In this document: piece after piece, positions 21,150 through 29,146 of the stretch
How the letters are laid out: every line of letters starts with the position of its first letter
Numbering within the stretch: the stretch's first letter is position 1
Assembly: GCA_963777725.1 (NCBI GenBank)
Contig: CAVZRR010000001.1
Span: forward strand, 186,001 to 250,000
DNA length: 64,000 bases
Origin: RPQJ01 sp963777725
GTDB taxonomy: Bacteria; Pseudomonadota; Gammaproteobacteria; Steroidobacterales; Steroidobacteraceae
Direction: 5' to 3'
The notes under the pieces: model-generated
Databases searched by the model: none
Told to the model about the DNA's origin: nothing
The model's input: only the letters and a program-made list of their open reading frames with translations
Program-made: the position numbers and the translations under genes

Positions 21150-21204
21150 CTCTGCAGCGTGGCGCGCACGACGACCCGGGGATCCGCGGCAATCGTGTCG
21201 AATC

Positions 21205-21213
21205 TGATACAAT
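21205..21213 (+). promoter_or_regulatory. Extended -10 promoter for the TorF-type porin
   Basis: TGATACAAT, an extended -10 with TG one base before TACAAT, lies 54 bases before the porin ATG. It could give basal sigma-70 expression beside the sigma-54 site at 21134. Confidence 0.4.
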
Positions 21214-21266
21214 GTTCCCACGGGCCGCATAATGTATGTGGCTTTTTCGCAACCAAGGGGTGCACC

Positions 21267-21971
21267 ATGAAACTGAGTCAAGGCCTGGCAGCGATCATCC
21301 TGCTGGGGTCGGCCGCAGCCGCCCAAGCTGAGCTTACCGGCACGGTCACGGCGGTCAGCGACTACGACTTCCGAGGCATCAGCCTCAGTGCCACGGATCC
21401 GGCACTCCAGGGCAGCATCGACTGGGCTGCTGCGAGCGGCTTCTACGTCGGCGCCTGGGCCAGCAACATCGACTACGGCCCCGGCGTGGACGGCGACGTC
21501 GAAGTCGACCTGTATGCCGGTTTCGCCAGCGAGATCGAGGGCGGCATGGGCTGGGACGTGGGTCTCGTCTATTACACCTACCCGGGTGCCGACGACATCG
21601 ACGACTATCCTGAGCTGTACGCCGGCATCAGCTACCAGTGGCTGGAGCTGAAGCAGTGGTACACGAACGACTACGGCGGCACTGACGAGGACGGCTGGTA
21701 CACCGAGGGCAACGCCAGCTTCGAGCTGCCGGCCAACTTCACGGTCGGCCTGCACCTCGGCTACAACTACGGTGACGCATTCGACGACACTGAGTACATG
21801 GACTACTCGATCGGCTTCGGCTACACACTCAGCCACTTCGACTTCGAGTTGAAGTGGGTCGACAATGACCTCAGCCGCGGCGATGCGTTCTTCACGACGG
21901 ACGACCCGTTCAACAGCCAGGGTCGCGCGATCTTCTCGGTGTCCACCACGTTCCCGTGGAGCAACGAGTAA
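21267..21971 (+). CDS. TorF-family putative porin
   Basis: The 234-residue protein has a cleavable signal peptide (MKLSQGLAAIILLGSAAAAQA before ELTG is the likely cut, about residue 21) and the family signature LTGTVTAVSDYDFRGISLS, DPALQGSIDWA and YVGAWASNIDYG. Alternating strands and a terminal aromatic pair (FPW) fit an outer-membrane barrel. Members of this family are often found beside glnK-amtB, which fits the sigma-54 promoter upstream. The transported solute is unknown. Confidence 0.85.
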   Translation: MKLSQGLAAIILLGSAAAAQAELTGTVTAVSDYDFRGISLSATDPALQGSIDWAAASGFYVGAWASNIDYGPGVDGDVEVDLYAGFASEIEGGMGWDVGLVYYTYPGADDIDDYPELYAGISYQWLELKQWYTNDYGGTDEDGWYTEGNASFELPANFTVGLHLGYNYGDAFDDTEYMDYSIGFGYTLSHFDFELKWVDNDLSRGDAFFTTDDPFNSQGRAIFSVSTTFPWSNE

Positions 21972-22014
21972 CCGCTCCGGCGAGTCGCTGCCGCAATTGC
22001 GGCTGCAGTTGAGC

Positions 22015-22050
22015 GAACGCCCGGTTCTCCGCAAGGAGGGCCGGGCGTTC
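22015..22050. terminator. Bidirectional terminator between the porin and aminotransferase genes
   Basis: GAACGCCCGG (22015-22024) pairs exactly with CCGGGCGTTC (22041-22050), with further CTCC/GGAG pairing inside and a GCAA loop. The two genes are convergent, so this hairpin can serve both. T-rich sequence follows on the plus strand. Confidence 0.75.
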
Positions 22051-22063
22051 TGCTGTCTGGCGC

Positions 22064-22091
22064 TATCCCCTATCCCCTATCCCCTATCCCC
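22064..22091. repeat. G-rich heptamer array (GGGGATA)4 at the 3' end of an aminotransferase gene
   Basis: Four perfect TATCCCC units on the plus strand, i.e. GGGGATA on the sense strand of the minus-strand aminotransferase gene. The stop codon of that gene lies inside the array and gives the tail GIGDRG, as in prs. Unlike the arrays at 7353 and 39303 no inverted partner is present. Confidence 0.9.
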
Positions 22092-23419
22092 AAATCACTT
22101 CCCTTCAGCACCTGCCCGAGCTTGCCGAACAACTCGTCGATGTGGGAGCGCTCGATGATCAGTGGCGGCGACAGCGCGATGATGTCGCCGGTCGTCCGGA
22201 TCAGCACGCCCGCCTCGAAGGCGCGCACGAACACGTCGAAAGCCCGCGCACCGGGCTTGCCCGGGATCGGCTCGAGCTCGATGGCGCCGATCAACCCGAG
22301 ATTGCGCAGGTCGATCACGTGCGGCAGCCCCTGCAGCGAGTGCACGGCGTCGGCCCAGTAGCCGCCGATCTCCTGCGCGCGCGTCAGCAAACCCTCGCGC
22401 TCGTAGATCTGTTGCGTGGCGATACCGGCAGCACAGGCGACCGGATGCGCGGAGTACGTGTAGCCGTGGAACAGCTCGATCGCGCCCTCGGGTCCGTGCA
22501 TGAACGCATCGTAGATCTCGGAGCGCGCGGCCACGGCGCCCATCGGCACGGCGCCGTTGGTGAGTCCCTTGGCCATCGTGATCATGTCGGGGGTGACGCC
22601 GAAGAACTGCGACCCGAACGGTGCACCGAGCCGCCCGAAGCCGGTGATCACCTCGTCGAAAATCAGCAGGATGCCGTGCTTCGTGCAGATCTCGCGCAGC
22701 CGCTGCAGGTAGCCTTGCGGCGGAATCAGCACGCCGGTCGAGCCCGCCACGGGCTCGACGATGACGGCCGCGATATTGCTCGCGTCGTGCAACGCGACGA
22801 TCCGCTCGAGGTCGTCCGCGAGGTGCGCGCCCCAGGCGGGCTCGCCGCGCGTGTAGGCGTTGTGCGCGAGGTCGTGCGTGTGCGGCAGGTGATCGACGCC
22901 CGGCAGTTGCGTGCCGAAGAACTTGCGGTTGTTGACCATGCCGCCGACCGAGATGCCGCCGAAGCCGACACCGTGGTAGCCGCGCTCGCGGCCGATGAAC
23001 CGCGTGCGCGTGCCTTCACCCCGGACGCGGTGATAGGCGAGGGCGATCTTGAGCGCCGTATCGACCGACTCCGACCCGGAGTTCGTGAAGAAGACGTGAT
23101 CGAGCCCCTGCGGCAGCCAGCGAACCACCTGGTTCGCAAGCTCGAACGCGCCGGGATGACCCATCTGGAACGGCGGCGCGTATTCCATCTCGGCGATCTG
23201 AGCGCTCACGGCAGCCGCGATTTCGCCGCGCCCATGGCCGGCATTGACGCACCAGAGTCCGGCGACGCCGTCGAGGATCTGGCGCCCCTCGGGCGTCCAG
23301 TAGTGCATCCCGGAAGCCCGGGCCAGCAGGCGCGGATTCGCCTTGAACTGCCGATTGGCCGTAAACGGCATCCAGAAGGCCTCGAGCTGGTCGCGTGCGA
23401 ACTTCGGCTGGGCTGTCAT
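22070..23419 (-). CDS. Omega-amino acid:pyruvate aminotransferase (class III)
   Basis: A 449-residue PLP enzyme resembling beta-alanine:pyruvate transaminases. The N-terminus FARDQLEAFWMPFTANRQFK and the active-site lysine segment MITMAKGLTNGAVPMGAV are typical, with LIFDEVITGFGR binding the cofactor and EPVAGSTGVLIPP before it. It would move the amino group of beta-alanine or a diamine-derived omega-amino acid to pyruvate. The C-terminal residues GIGDRG come from the heptamer array that supplies the stop. Divergent from a PuuR-like regulator. Confidence 0.88.
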   Translation of the reverse strand: MTAQPKFARDQLEAFWMPFTANRQFKANPRLLARASGMHYWTPEGRQILDGVAGLWCVNAGHGRGEIAAAVSAQIAEMEYAPPFQMGHPGAFELANQVVRWLPQGLDHVFFTNSGSESVDTALKIALAYHRVRGEGTRTRFIGRERGYHGVGFGGISVGGMVNNRKFFGTQLPGVDHLPHTHDLAHNAYTRGEPAWGAHLADDLERIVALHDASNIAAVIVEPVAGSTGVLIPPQGYLQRLREICTKHGILLIFDEVITGFGRLGAPFGSQFFGVTPDMITMAKGLTNGAVPMGAVAARSEIYDAFMHGPEGAIELFHGYTYSAHPVACAAGIATQQIYEREGLLTRAQEIGGYWADAVHSLQGLPHVIDLRNLGLIGAIELEPIPGKPGARAFDVFVRAFEAGVLIRTTGDIIALSPPLIIERSHIDELFGKLGQVLKGSDLGIGDRG

Positions 23420-23464
23420 GGGAGTTGCCGGGTGCAGGGGGAGGGGCTGGGATGATAAGAAAAA

Positions 23465-23470
23465 TTGACA
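23465..23470 (+). promoter_or_regulatory. Consensus -35 box in the divergent regulatory gap
   Basis: TTGACA follows an AT-rich AAGAAAAA patch, 46-67 bases before the candidate GTG starts of the regulator. No clear -10 is visible at the right distance. Its match to -35 argues against reading its TTG as the regulator start. Confidence 0.35.
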
Positions 23471-23515
23471 CTTGCCTCAAACGGACTGGAAACTTCCGTC
23501 ACTTACGCGGCTCGT

Positions 23516-24094
23516 GTGCAGGATATTGAACACCCCGTGGCAGCCCTGACCCTCGACGTCGGCGCGCACCTGCGCGCAGTGCGCACCCTTTACGGCCTCT
23601 CCCAGCGCGAGCTCGCCAAGCGCGCGGGGGTCACCAACGGCTTGATCTCGCTGATCGAGCAGAACCGCGTGAGCCCGTCGGTCAGCTCGCTGAAAAAAGT
23701 TCTCGACGGCATTCCGATGTCGCTGGCGGAGTTCTTCACGCTCGACCTGTCGGCCAGCCCGCAGGTCTTTTTCCGCGACGACGAGCTGACCGACCTCGGC
23801 GACGGGAGCGTCTCCTTGCGGCTGGTCGCGGCCCGCCGCCCGCACCGGGCCATGTCCGTCATGCGCGAGCGGTACGCCCCGGGCGCCGACACCGGCGCCG
23901 ACATGCTGCGTCACGAGGGCGAAGAGGGCGGCGTCGTCGTTCGTGGCCGCATCGAGCTCACGGTCGGCGGGGAGAGTCGCGTGCTCGGCCCCGGCGACGC
24001 TTATTATTTCACCAGCGCGATTCCGCACCGGTTCCGCAACACCGGGCAGGAACCCTGTGAAATCGTCTCTGCCAGCACGCCCCCGACCTTCTAG
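23516..24094 (+). CDS. XRE/cupin transcriptional regulator (PuuR-like)
   Basis: The protein has an N-terminal helix-turn-helix (residues starting LRAVRTLYGLSQRELAKRAG then VTNGLISLIEQNRVSPSV) and a C-terminal cupin (HEGEEGGVVVRGRIELTVGG then GDAYYFTSAIPHRFRN), the PuuR architecture that senses putrescine or a related amine. The start is uncertain: GTG at 23516 is used here, GTG at 23537 is equally possible, and a TTG at 23465 coincides with a -35 box. It sits between an aminotransferase gene and a PuuC-type dehydrogenase gene, which fits control of amine catabolism. Confidence 0.85.
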   Translation: MQDIEHPVAALTLDVGAHLRAVRTLYGLSQRELAKRAGVTNGLISLIEQNRVSPSVSSLKKVLDGIPMSLAEFFTLDLSASPQVFFRDDELTDLGDGSVSLRLVAARRPHRAMSVMRERYAPGADTGADMLRHEGEEGGVVVRGRIELTVGGESRVLGPGDAYYFTSAIPHRFRNTGQEPCEIVSASTPPTF

Positions 24095-24106
24095 AGAATT
24101 TCCATC

Positions 24107-25600
24107 ATGCCGACTTCCGTGACCGATTGGCACGCGCGTGCCCGTTCCCTGGACATTCAATCCCAGGCCTACATTGACGGACGCTACGTGCCCGCCGCAT
24201 CGGGCGAGACGTTCGACTGCGTCAGCCCGATCGACGGCCGCCTGCTGGCCCGCGTGGCGGCGACCGATGTGGCCGATGCGGATCGCGCCGTCGCCGCGGC
24301 CCGCCGCGCCTTCGAGGATGGCGCCTGGTCGCGGCAGCCGCCGCGCGAGCGCAAGCGCGTGCTGTTGCGCTTCGCGGAGCTGATCCTCGAGCATCGCGAC
24401 GAGCTGGCGCTGCTCGAGACGCTCGACATGGGCAAGCCCATCGCCGACAGCCTGGCCGTGGATATCCCCGCGACGGCGCGTTGCATCGCGTGGTATGCGG
24501 AGGCCGTCGACAAGATCTACGACGAGGTGGCGCCCACCGGCCACGACGCGCTGGCGCTGATCACGCGCGAACCCGTCGGCGTCGTCGCTGCGATCGTGCC
24601 GTGGAACTTTCCGCTGATCATGGCGGCCTGGAAGATCGGCCCGGCGCTCGCCGCCGGCAATTCGTTCATCCTGAAACCGTCGGAGAAGTCGCCGCTCACG
24701 GCGATCCGGATCGCGGCGCTCGCGACCGAGGCGGGCATCCCGGACGGCGTGTTCAACGTGTTGCCGGGGTACGGCCAGACGGCGGGCCAGGCGCTCGCGC
24801 TGCACATGGACGTCGACTGCATCGGTTTCACCGGCTCGACGCGCACCGGCAAGCTGATGCTGCAGTATGCGGGCCAGTCCAACATGAAGCGCGTGTGGCT
24901 CGAGTGCGGCGGCAAGTCGCCGAACATCATCCTCGCCGACTGCCCGGATCTCGATCGCGCGGCGGCTGCGGCCGCGTCGGCCATCTTCTTCAACCAAGGT
25001 GAGATGTGCTCGGCGGGTTCCCGGCTGATCGTCGAGGAGCGGGTTCGCGACGTGGTGCTCGAGAAGGTGGTGGCCGCCGGTCGCAGCATGGCGCCCGGCG
25101 ACCCACTCGATCCCGCGACCCGGCTGGGCGCGATCGTCGACCGCGTGCAACTCGAGACGGTGCTCGGCTACATCGAGTCGGGCCGCGCCGAGGGCGCCAC
25201 GGTGCTGACCGGCGGCCGCCAGGCCCGTGAAGCCACGGGCGGTTGCTACGTCGAGCCCACGGTGTTCGACCGCGTCGAGCCCCGGATGAAGATCGCGCGC
25301 GAGGAGATCTTCGGGCCGGTGCTCGCGGCGATCACCGTCAAGGACGCGGAGGAAGCCGTCAAGGTCGGCAATGCCTCGATCTACGGGCTCGCGGCGGCCA
25401 TCTGGACACGCGACATCACGCGTGCGCATCGAATTGCCCGCGCACTGCGGTCCGGCCTCGTCTACGTCAACTGCTACGACGCCGACGACATCACGGTGCC
25501 GTTCGGCGGTTTCAAGCAATCCGGCACCGGTCGCGACAAGTCGCTGCACGCGTTCGACAAGTACACCGAGCTCAAGACCACCTGGATCGACCTGTCATGA
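24107..25600 (+). CDS. puuC: Aldehyde dehydrogenase, gamma-glutamyl-gamma-aminobutyraldehyde type
   Basis: A 497-residue NAD(P)-dependent aldehyde dehydrogenase. The PuuC-like segment SNMKRVWLECGGKSPNIILA, the catalytic cysteine in NQGEMCSAGSR, the cofactor motif FTGSTRTGK and the C-terminal VPFGGFKQSGTGRDKSLHAF are all seen. In the Puu route it oxidises gamma-Glu-gamma-aminobutyraldehyde; activity on other amine-derived aldehydes is likely. It follows the regulator by 12 bases and overlaps the next gene (ATGA). Confidence 0.88.
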   Translation: MPTSVTDWHARARSLDIQSQAYIDGRYVPAASGETFDCVSPIDGRLLARVAATDVADADRAVAAARRAFEDGAWSRQPPRERKRVLLRFAELILEHRDELALLETLDMGKPIADSLAVDIPATARCIAWYAEAVDKIYDEVAPTGHDALALITREPVGVVAAIVPWNFPLIMAAWKIGPALAAGNSFILKPSEKSPLTAIRIAALATEAGIPDGVFNVLPGYGQTAGQALALHMDVDCIGFTGSTRTGKLMLQYAGQSNMKRVWLECGGKSPNIILADCPDLDRAAAAAASAIFFNQGEMCSAGSRLIVEERVRDVVLEKVVAAGRSMAPGDPLDPATRLGAIVDRVQLETVLGYIESGRAEGATVLTGGRQAREATGGCYVEPTVFDRVEPRMKIAREEIFGPVLAAITVKDAEEAVKVGNASIYGLAAAIWTRDITRAHRIARALRSGLVYVNCYDADDITVPFGGFKQSGTGRDKSLHAFDKYTELKTTWIDLS

Positions 25601-26991
25601 GCGCATACCGCAACGTCACGTTCGATGAGATCGAGGTCGGCGCGACGGCCGGCGCTCGTCGGGCACTGACACAGACCGAGATCGAGGCGCTGGTACTGGT
25701 GTCGGGCGACATCGAGCCGTTCCACGTCGAGGATGCCGGCGACACCACGACCGAGCTGCTCTGCGTGGACGCGGTCGGCGTCACTGCGGTGATCGCTGGG
25801 CTGCTCGAGCGCAAGCTGCCGGGTCCGGGAACGCGCATCGTCTCGCAGCAATTCGAGTTTGCCGGCCACGTGCAGGTGGGTGAGGAGCTCGCAGCGTCGG
25901 TCACCGTGCGTGAGAAGCACCCGACGACGGGCATGGTCACGTTCGACTGCGACGCGCGCGTCGGCGAGAGGCGCGTGCTGTGGGGCACGGCGATCGTCGA
26001 GGCGCCGCGCGGGCGCGTCGCCTACTCCGACATCGCCACGCCGGAAATCATGCTCAGGCGCAACGACGTGTTCGCGCGCCTGCTCCGGCAGTGCGAGCCG
26101 CTCGAGCCGGTGGTTTGCGCCGTGGCCCATCCCTGCGACCGGGATTCGCTGCTCGGCGCGCTCGAAGCGGCCCGGCGCCGGTTGATCGTGCCCGTGCTGG
26201 TCGGGCCCGAGGCGCGCATCCGGGCGGTCGCCGAAACCAACGGCGCCGATCTTGCGGGGCTGCGCATCGTCCCGACCGAGCACAGCCACGCCTCCGCGGC
26301 CGCCGCCGTCGCGCTCGCGCGCAGCGGCGAGGTCGAGATGCTGATGAAGGGCAGCCTGCACACGGACGAAATGCTCGCGCAGATCGTCGCGGCCCAGTCG
26401 GGCATGCGCACCGAGCGCCGCGTGAGCCACGTCTTCGTCATGGACGTGCCCGCTTACGAGCGGATCCTGCTGGTCACCGACGCGGCGATCAACATCGAGC
26501 CGACGCTGGCCGAGAAGGCCGACATCGTCCGCAATGCGATCGACCTCGCGCACGTGCTCGGCATCCCGATGCCGAAGGTCGCGATCCTTTCGGCCGTGGA
26601 GACCGTCAATCCGAACATCCGCTCGACGCTCGACGCCGCCGCGCTGTGCAAGATGGCCGATCGCGGCCAGATCGAGGGCGGCATCCTCGACGGACCGCTG
26701 GCGTTCGACAACGCGATCAGCGAGCATGCCGCGCGAACCAAGAGCATTCGCTCGCCGGTGGCCGGTCGGGCCGACATCCTGATGGTGCCGAACATCGAGT
26801 CGGGCAACATGCTGGCCAAGCAACTGCAGTACTTCGCCGGCGCGGACAGTGCCGGCGTGGTACTCGGCGCGCGTGTGCCGGTCGTGTTGACGAGCCGCGC
26901 CGACAACGTGCGGATGCGGATCGGTTCGACCGCAGTCGCGAAGCTGATGGCCCACGGGCGACGCGCCGTGACGCCGAAGGTGATCGTGTGA
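25597..26991 (+). CDS. Bifunctional MaoC-like hydratase / phosphate acyltransferase
   Basis: The 464-residue protein joins an N-terminal MaoC/hot-dog segment (about residues 1-145, FDEIEVGATAGARRALTQTE onward) to a Pta-like domain (about 155-460, with MLMKGSLHTDEML and IGMPKVAILSAVETVNP-type motifs). Such fusions interconvert an acyl-CoA and acyl-phosphate and are known beside acyl kinases. Here it overlaps both the dehydrogenase upstream and the kinase downstream, so the three are probably made together. Confidence 0.85.
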   Translation: MSAYRNVTFDEIEVGATAGARRALTQTEIEALVLVSGDIEPFHVEDAGDTTTELLCVDAVGVTAVIAGLLERKLPGPGTRIVSQQFEFAGHVQVGEELAASVTVREKHPTTGMVTFDCDARVGERRVLWGTAIVEAPRGRVAYSDIATPEIMLRRNDVFARLLRQCEPLEPVVCAVAHPCDRDSLLGALEAARRRLIVPVLVGPEARIRAVAETNGADLAGLRIVPTEHSHASAAAAVALARSGEVEMLMKGSLHTDEMLAQIVAAQSGMRTERRVSHVFVMDVPAYERILLVTDAAINIEPTLAEKADIVRNAIDLAHVLGIPMPKVAILSAVETVNPNIRSTLDAAALCKMADRGQIEGGILDGPLAFDNAISEHAARTKSIRSPVAGRADILMVPNIESGNMLAKQLQYFAGADSAGVVLGARVPVVLTSRADNVRMRIGSTAVAKLMAHGRRAVTPKVIV

Positions 26992-28169
26992 CCGGGAGCG
27001 CGGACGCGATCGTCGTCATCAACGCGGGGTCCTCCAGCATCAAGTTCTGCACGTTCAGGCGTGCAGGCCAACGGCTCGAGCGCGAGCTGCGTGGCCAGGT
27101 ATCCGGTCTCGGCACCGCGCCGCGACTGACCGCGAAGCGCGGCGGGGCAGCGATCGCAGATCGTACGTTGGTCCCGACAGGGCTCGACCATGCCGAGGCG
27201 CTCGGCATCCTGCTCGAGTTCGTGCGCGCGGAACTGCACGGCGAAGTGATCGCCGGCGTCGGGCACCGGGTCGTGCACGGCGGGCTCGAGTTCATGGAAC
27301 CCACCCGCGTGGATGCGGCGATCCTGGAGCGCCTGGAGCGCTACGTGCCGCTGGCGCCGCTGCACCAGCCGCACAACCTCGCGGCGATCCGGCTGATGCT
27401 CGAGCGGCTGCCGGGGGTGACCGAAGTCGCCTGCTTCGATACGGCATTCCACCGCACGGTCCCCGAGGTGGCGCAGCTCTTCGCGTTGCCAGCCCGGTAC
27501 GCGGCCGCGGGCGTGCGACGCTATGGATTCCACGGACTTTCGTACGAGTACGTGGCCTCCGTGCTGCCGTCCCTCGACGGGCGCGCGGCGGCCGGGCGCA
27601 CGGTGGTCTTCCACCTGGGCAACGGCGCCAGCATGGCGGCGCTGCAGGGCGGCCGCAGCATCGGCACGACGATGGGATTCACCGCGATCGAAGGGCTGCC
27701 GATGGGCACCCGCACCGGGTCGCTCGATCCCGGCGTGCTGCTGTTCATGTTCGACGAGCTCGGCATGAGCGTCCGCGAGGTCGAGCGGCTCCTGTATCAC
27801 GAGTCGGGGCTGCTCGGCCTGTCCGGCATTTCGAGCGACATGCGCGACCTGCTGGCGAGCGAGTCCGAGCCCGCGCGCCTCGCCGTGGACGTGTTCTGCT
27901 ACCGCGCACGGCGCGAGCTCGGCTCGCTCGCGGCGGCGCTCGGCGGGCTCGATGCCATCGTCTTCACGGCCGGGATCGGCGAGAACCAGCCGGAGATCCG
28001 CGCGCGGATCTGCCGGGATGCCGAGTGGCTCGGCGTGCAGCTCGACGGTGAAGCCAATCTAAAGCACGGGCCGCGCATCAGCACGGAGGGCAGCGCGGTG
28101 TCCGCCTGGGTCGTGCCGACCGACGAGGAAACGATGATCGCCCGCCACGTCGCGCGCCTGCTCGGGTAG
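26988..28169 (+). CDS. ackA: Acetate/propionate kinase family protein
   Basis: The 393-residue product starts at a GTG (GTGTGA overlap with the Pta stop). It has the acetokinase signatures VVINAGSSSIKF, VGHRVVHGG, ACFDTAFHRTVP, RYGFHGLSYEYV and VFTAGIGENQPEIR. It would make ATP from acetyl- or propionyl-phosphate produced by the preceding enzyme. Whether acetate or a longer acyl group is used cannot be read from the sequence. Confidence 0.9.
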   Translation: MTGSADAIVVINAGSSSIKFCTFRRAGQRLERELRGQVSGLGTAPRLTAKRGGAAIADRTLVPTGLDHAEALGILLEFVRAELHGEVIAGVGHRVVHGGLEFMEPTRVDAAILERLERYVPLAPLHQPHNLAAIRLMLERLPGVTEVACFDTAFHRTVPEVAQLFALPARYAAAGVRRYGFHGLSYEYVASVLPSLDGRAAAGRTVVFHLGNGASMAALQGGRSIGTTMGFTAIEGLPMGTRTGSLDPGVLLFMFDELGMSVREVERLLYHESGLLGLSGISSDMRDLLASESEPARLAVDVFCYRARRELGSLAAALGGLDAIVFTAGIGENQPEIRARICRDAEWLGVQLDGEANLKHGPRISTEGSAVSAWVVPTDEETMIARHVARLLG

Positions 28170-28186
28170 CGCCGGGCCGGCGGGAC

Positions 28187-28214
28187 TTGCTGCGTGGCGG
28201 CGAGCCGCTAGACT
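28187..28214 (+). promoter_or_regulatory. Likely promoter for the N-carbamoylputrescine amidase gene
   Basis: TTGCTG (28187-28192), a 16-base spacer and TAGACT (28209-28214) lie in the 91-base gap after ackA. A short CCCGGC/GCCGGG hairpin and a GAGGA Shine-Dalgarno follow before the ATG. Confidence 0.45.
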
Positions 28215-28260
28215 CTGGCGCCCGGCCCTGATCGCCGGGCCCGCCGCTTGAGGAATTCCC

Positions 28261-29133
28261 ATGGCCGTCACGTTCGCCGCCACCCAGTTCGCCTGCACCG
28301 GGAACGCCACCGAGAACCTCGCTCGCGCCGAGCACCTGGTCCGTGATGCGGCGGGGCGGGGCGCGCAGGTGGTGTTGCTGCAGGAGCTCTTCGAGACGCC
28401 TTATTTCTGCAAGGACCATCTCGCGAGCCATTTCGGCCTCGCGCGGCCGCTGGCCGGCAACCCGGTGCTCGAGCGCTTCCAGGCGCTCGCACGCGAGCTC
28501 GAGGTCGTGCTGCCGTTCAGCTTCTTCGAGCGCGCCCACAACGCGTACTTCAATTCGCTCGCGATGATCGATGCCGACGGGCGGGTGCTCGGTGTGTACC
28601 GCAAGTCGCACATCCCCGAGGGCCCCGGCTACCACGAGAAGTATTATTTCTCGCCGGGAGACACCGGCTTTCGAGTCTGGTCGACCCGCTACGCGGTGCT
28701 CGGCGTCGGGATCTGTTGGGACCAGTGGTTTCCCGAGGCCGCGCGCTGCATGGCGCTGCTGGGAGCCGAGGCGCTGCTCTATCCCACGGCTATCGGCTCG
28801 GAACCGCACGACGCCAGCATCGATTCGCGCGACCACTGGCAACGTTGCATGCAGGGCCACGCGGCTGCCAACGTGATGCCGCTGATCGCCTCGAACCGCA
28901 TCGGCGTCGAGCGTGGCCAGAAGTACGAAATGACATTCTACGGCTCGTCATTCATCGCCGGGCCGGCTGGAGAGAAGGTCGCCGAGGCTGATCGCAGCAC
29001 CGAAAGCGTGCTGACCGCGAGCTTCGACCTCGAGCAGGGGCGTGTGCAACGGCACGCCTGGGGCGTTTTCCGTGACCGACGACCGGAACTCTACGGTCCC
29101 ATCCTGACGCTCGATGGCGAAGGCGCCGCCTGA
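28261..29133 (+). CDS. aguB: N-carbamoylputrescine amidase
   Basis: A 290-residue carbon-nitrogen hydrolase that converts N-carbamoylputrescine to putrescine, CO2 and ammonia. The Glu-Lys-Cys triad is visible in LLQELFETPYFC, YRKSHIPEGPGYHEKYYF and VGICWDQWFPEAAR; the last two segments are close to the plant and Pseudomonas enzymes. No agmatine deiminase gene (aguA) is in the window. It lies at the end of the amine-catabolism group. Confidence 0.9.
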   Translation: MAVTFAATQFACTGNATENLARAEHLVRDAAGRGAQVVLLQELFETPYFCKDHLASHFGLARPLAGNPVLERFQALARELEVVLPFSFFERAHNAYFNSLAMIDADGRVLGVYRKSHIPEGPGYHEKYYFSPGDTGFRVWSTRYAVLGVGICWDQWFPEAARCMALLGAEALLYPTAIGSEPHDASIDSRDHWQRCMQGHAAANVMPLIASNRIGVERGQKYEMTFYGSSFIAGPAGEKVAEADRSTESVLTASFDLEQGRVQRHAWGVFRDRRPELYGPILTLDGEGAA

Positions 29134-29146
29134 TCACGGCCACTGG

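Noticed and set aside
23465..23515. TTG at 23465 as start of the PuuR-like regulator
   Set aside because: The TTG belongs to a TTGACA that fits a -35 box, and the residues it would add are not family-like. A GTG further on is preferred.
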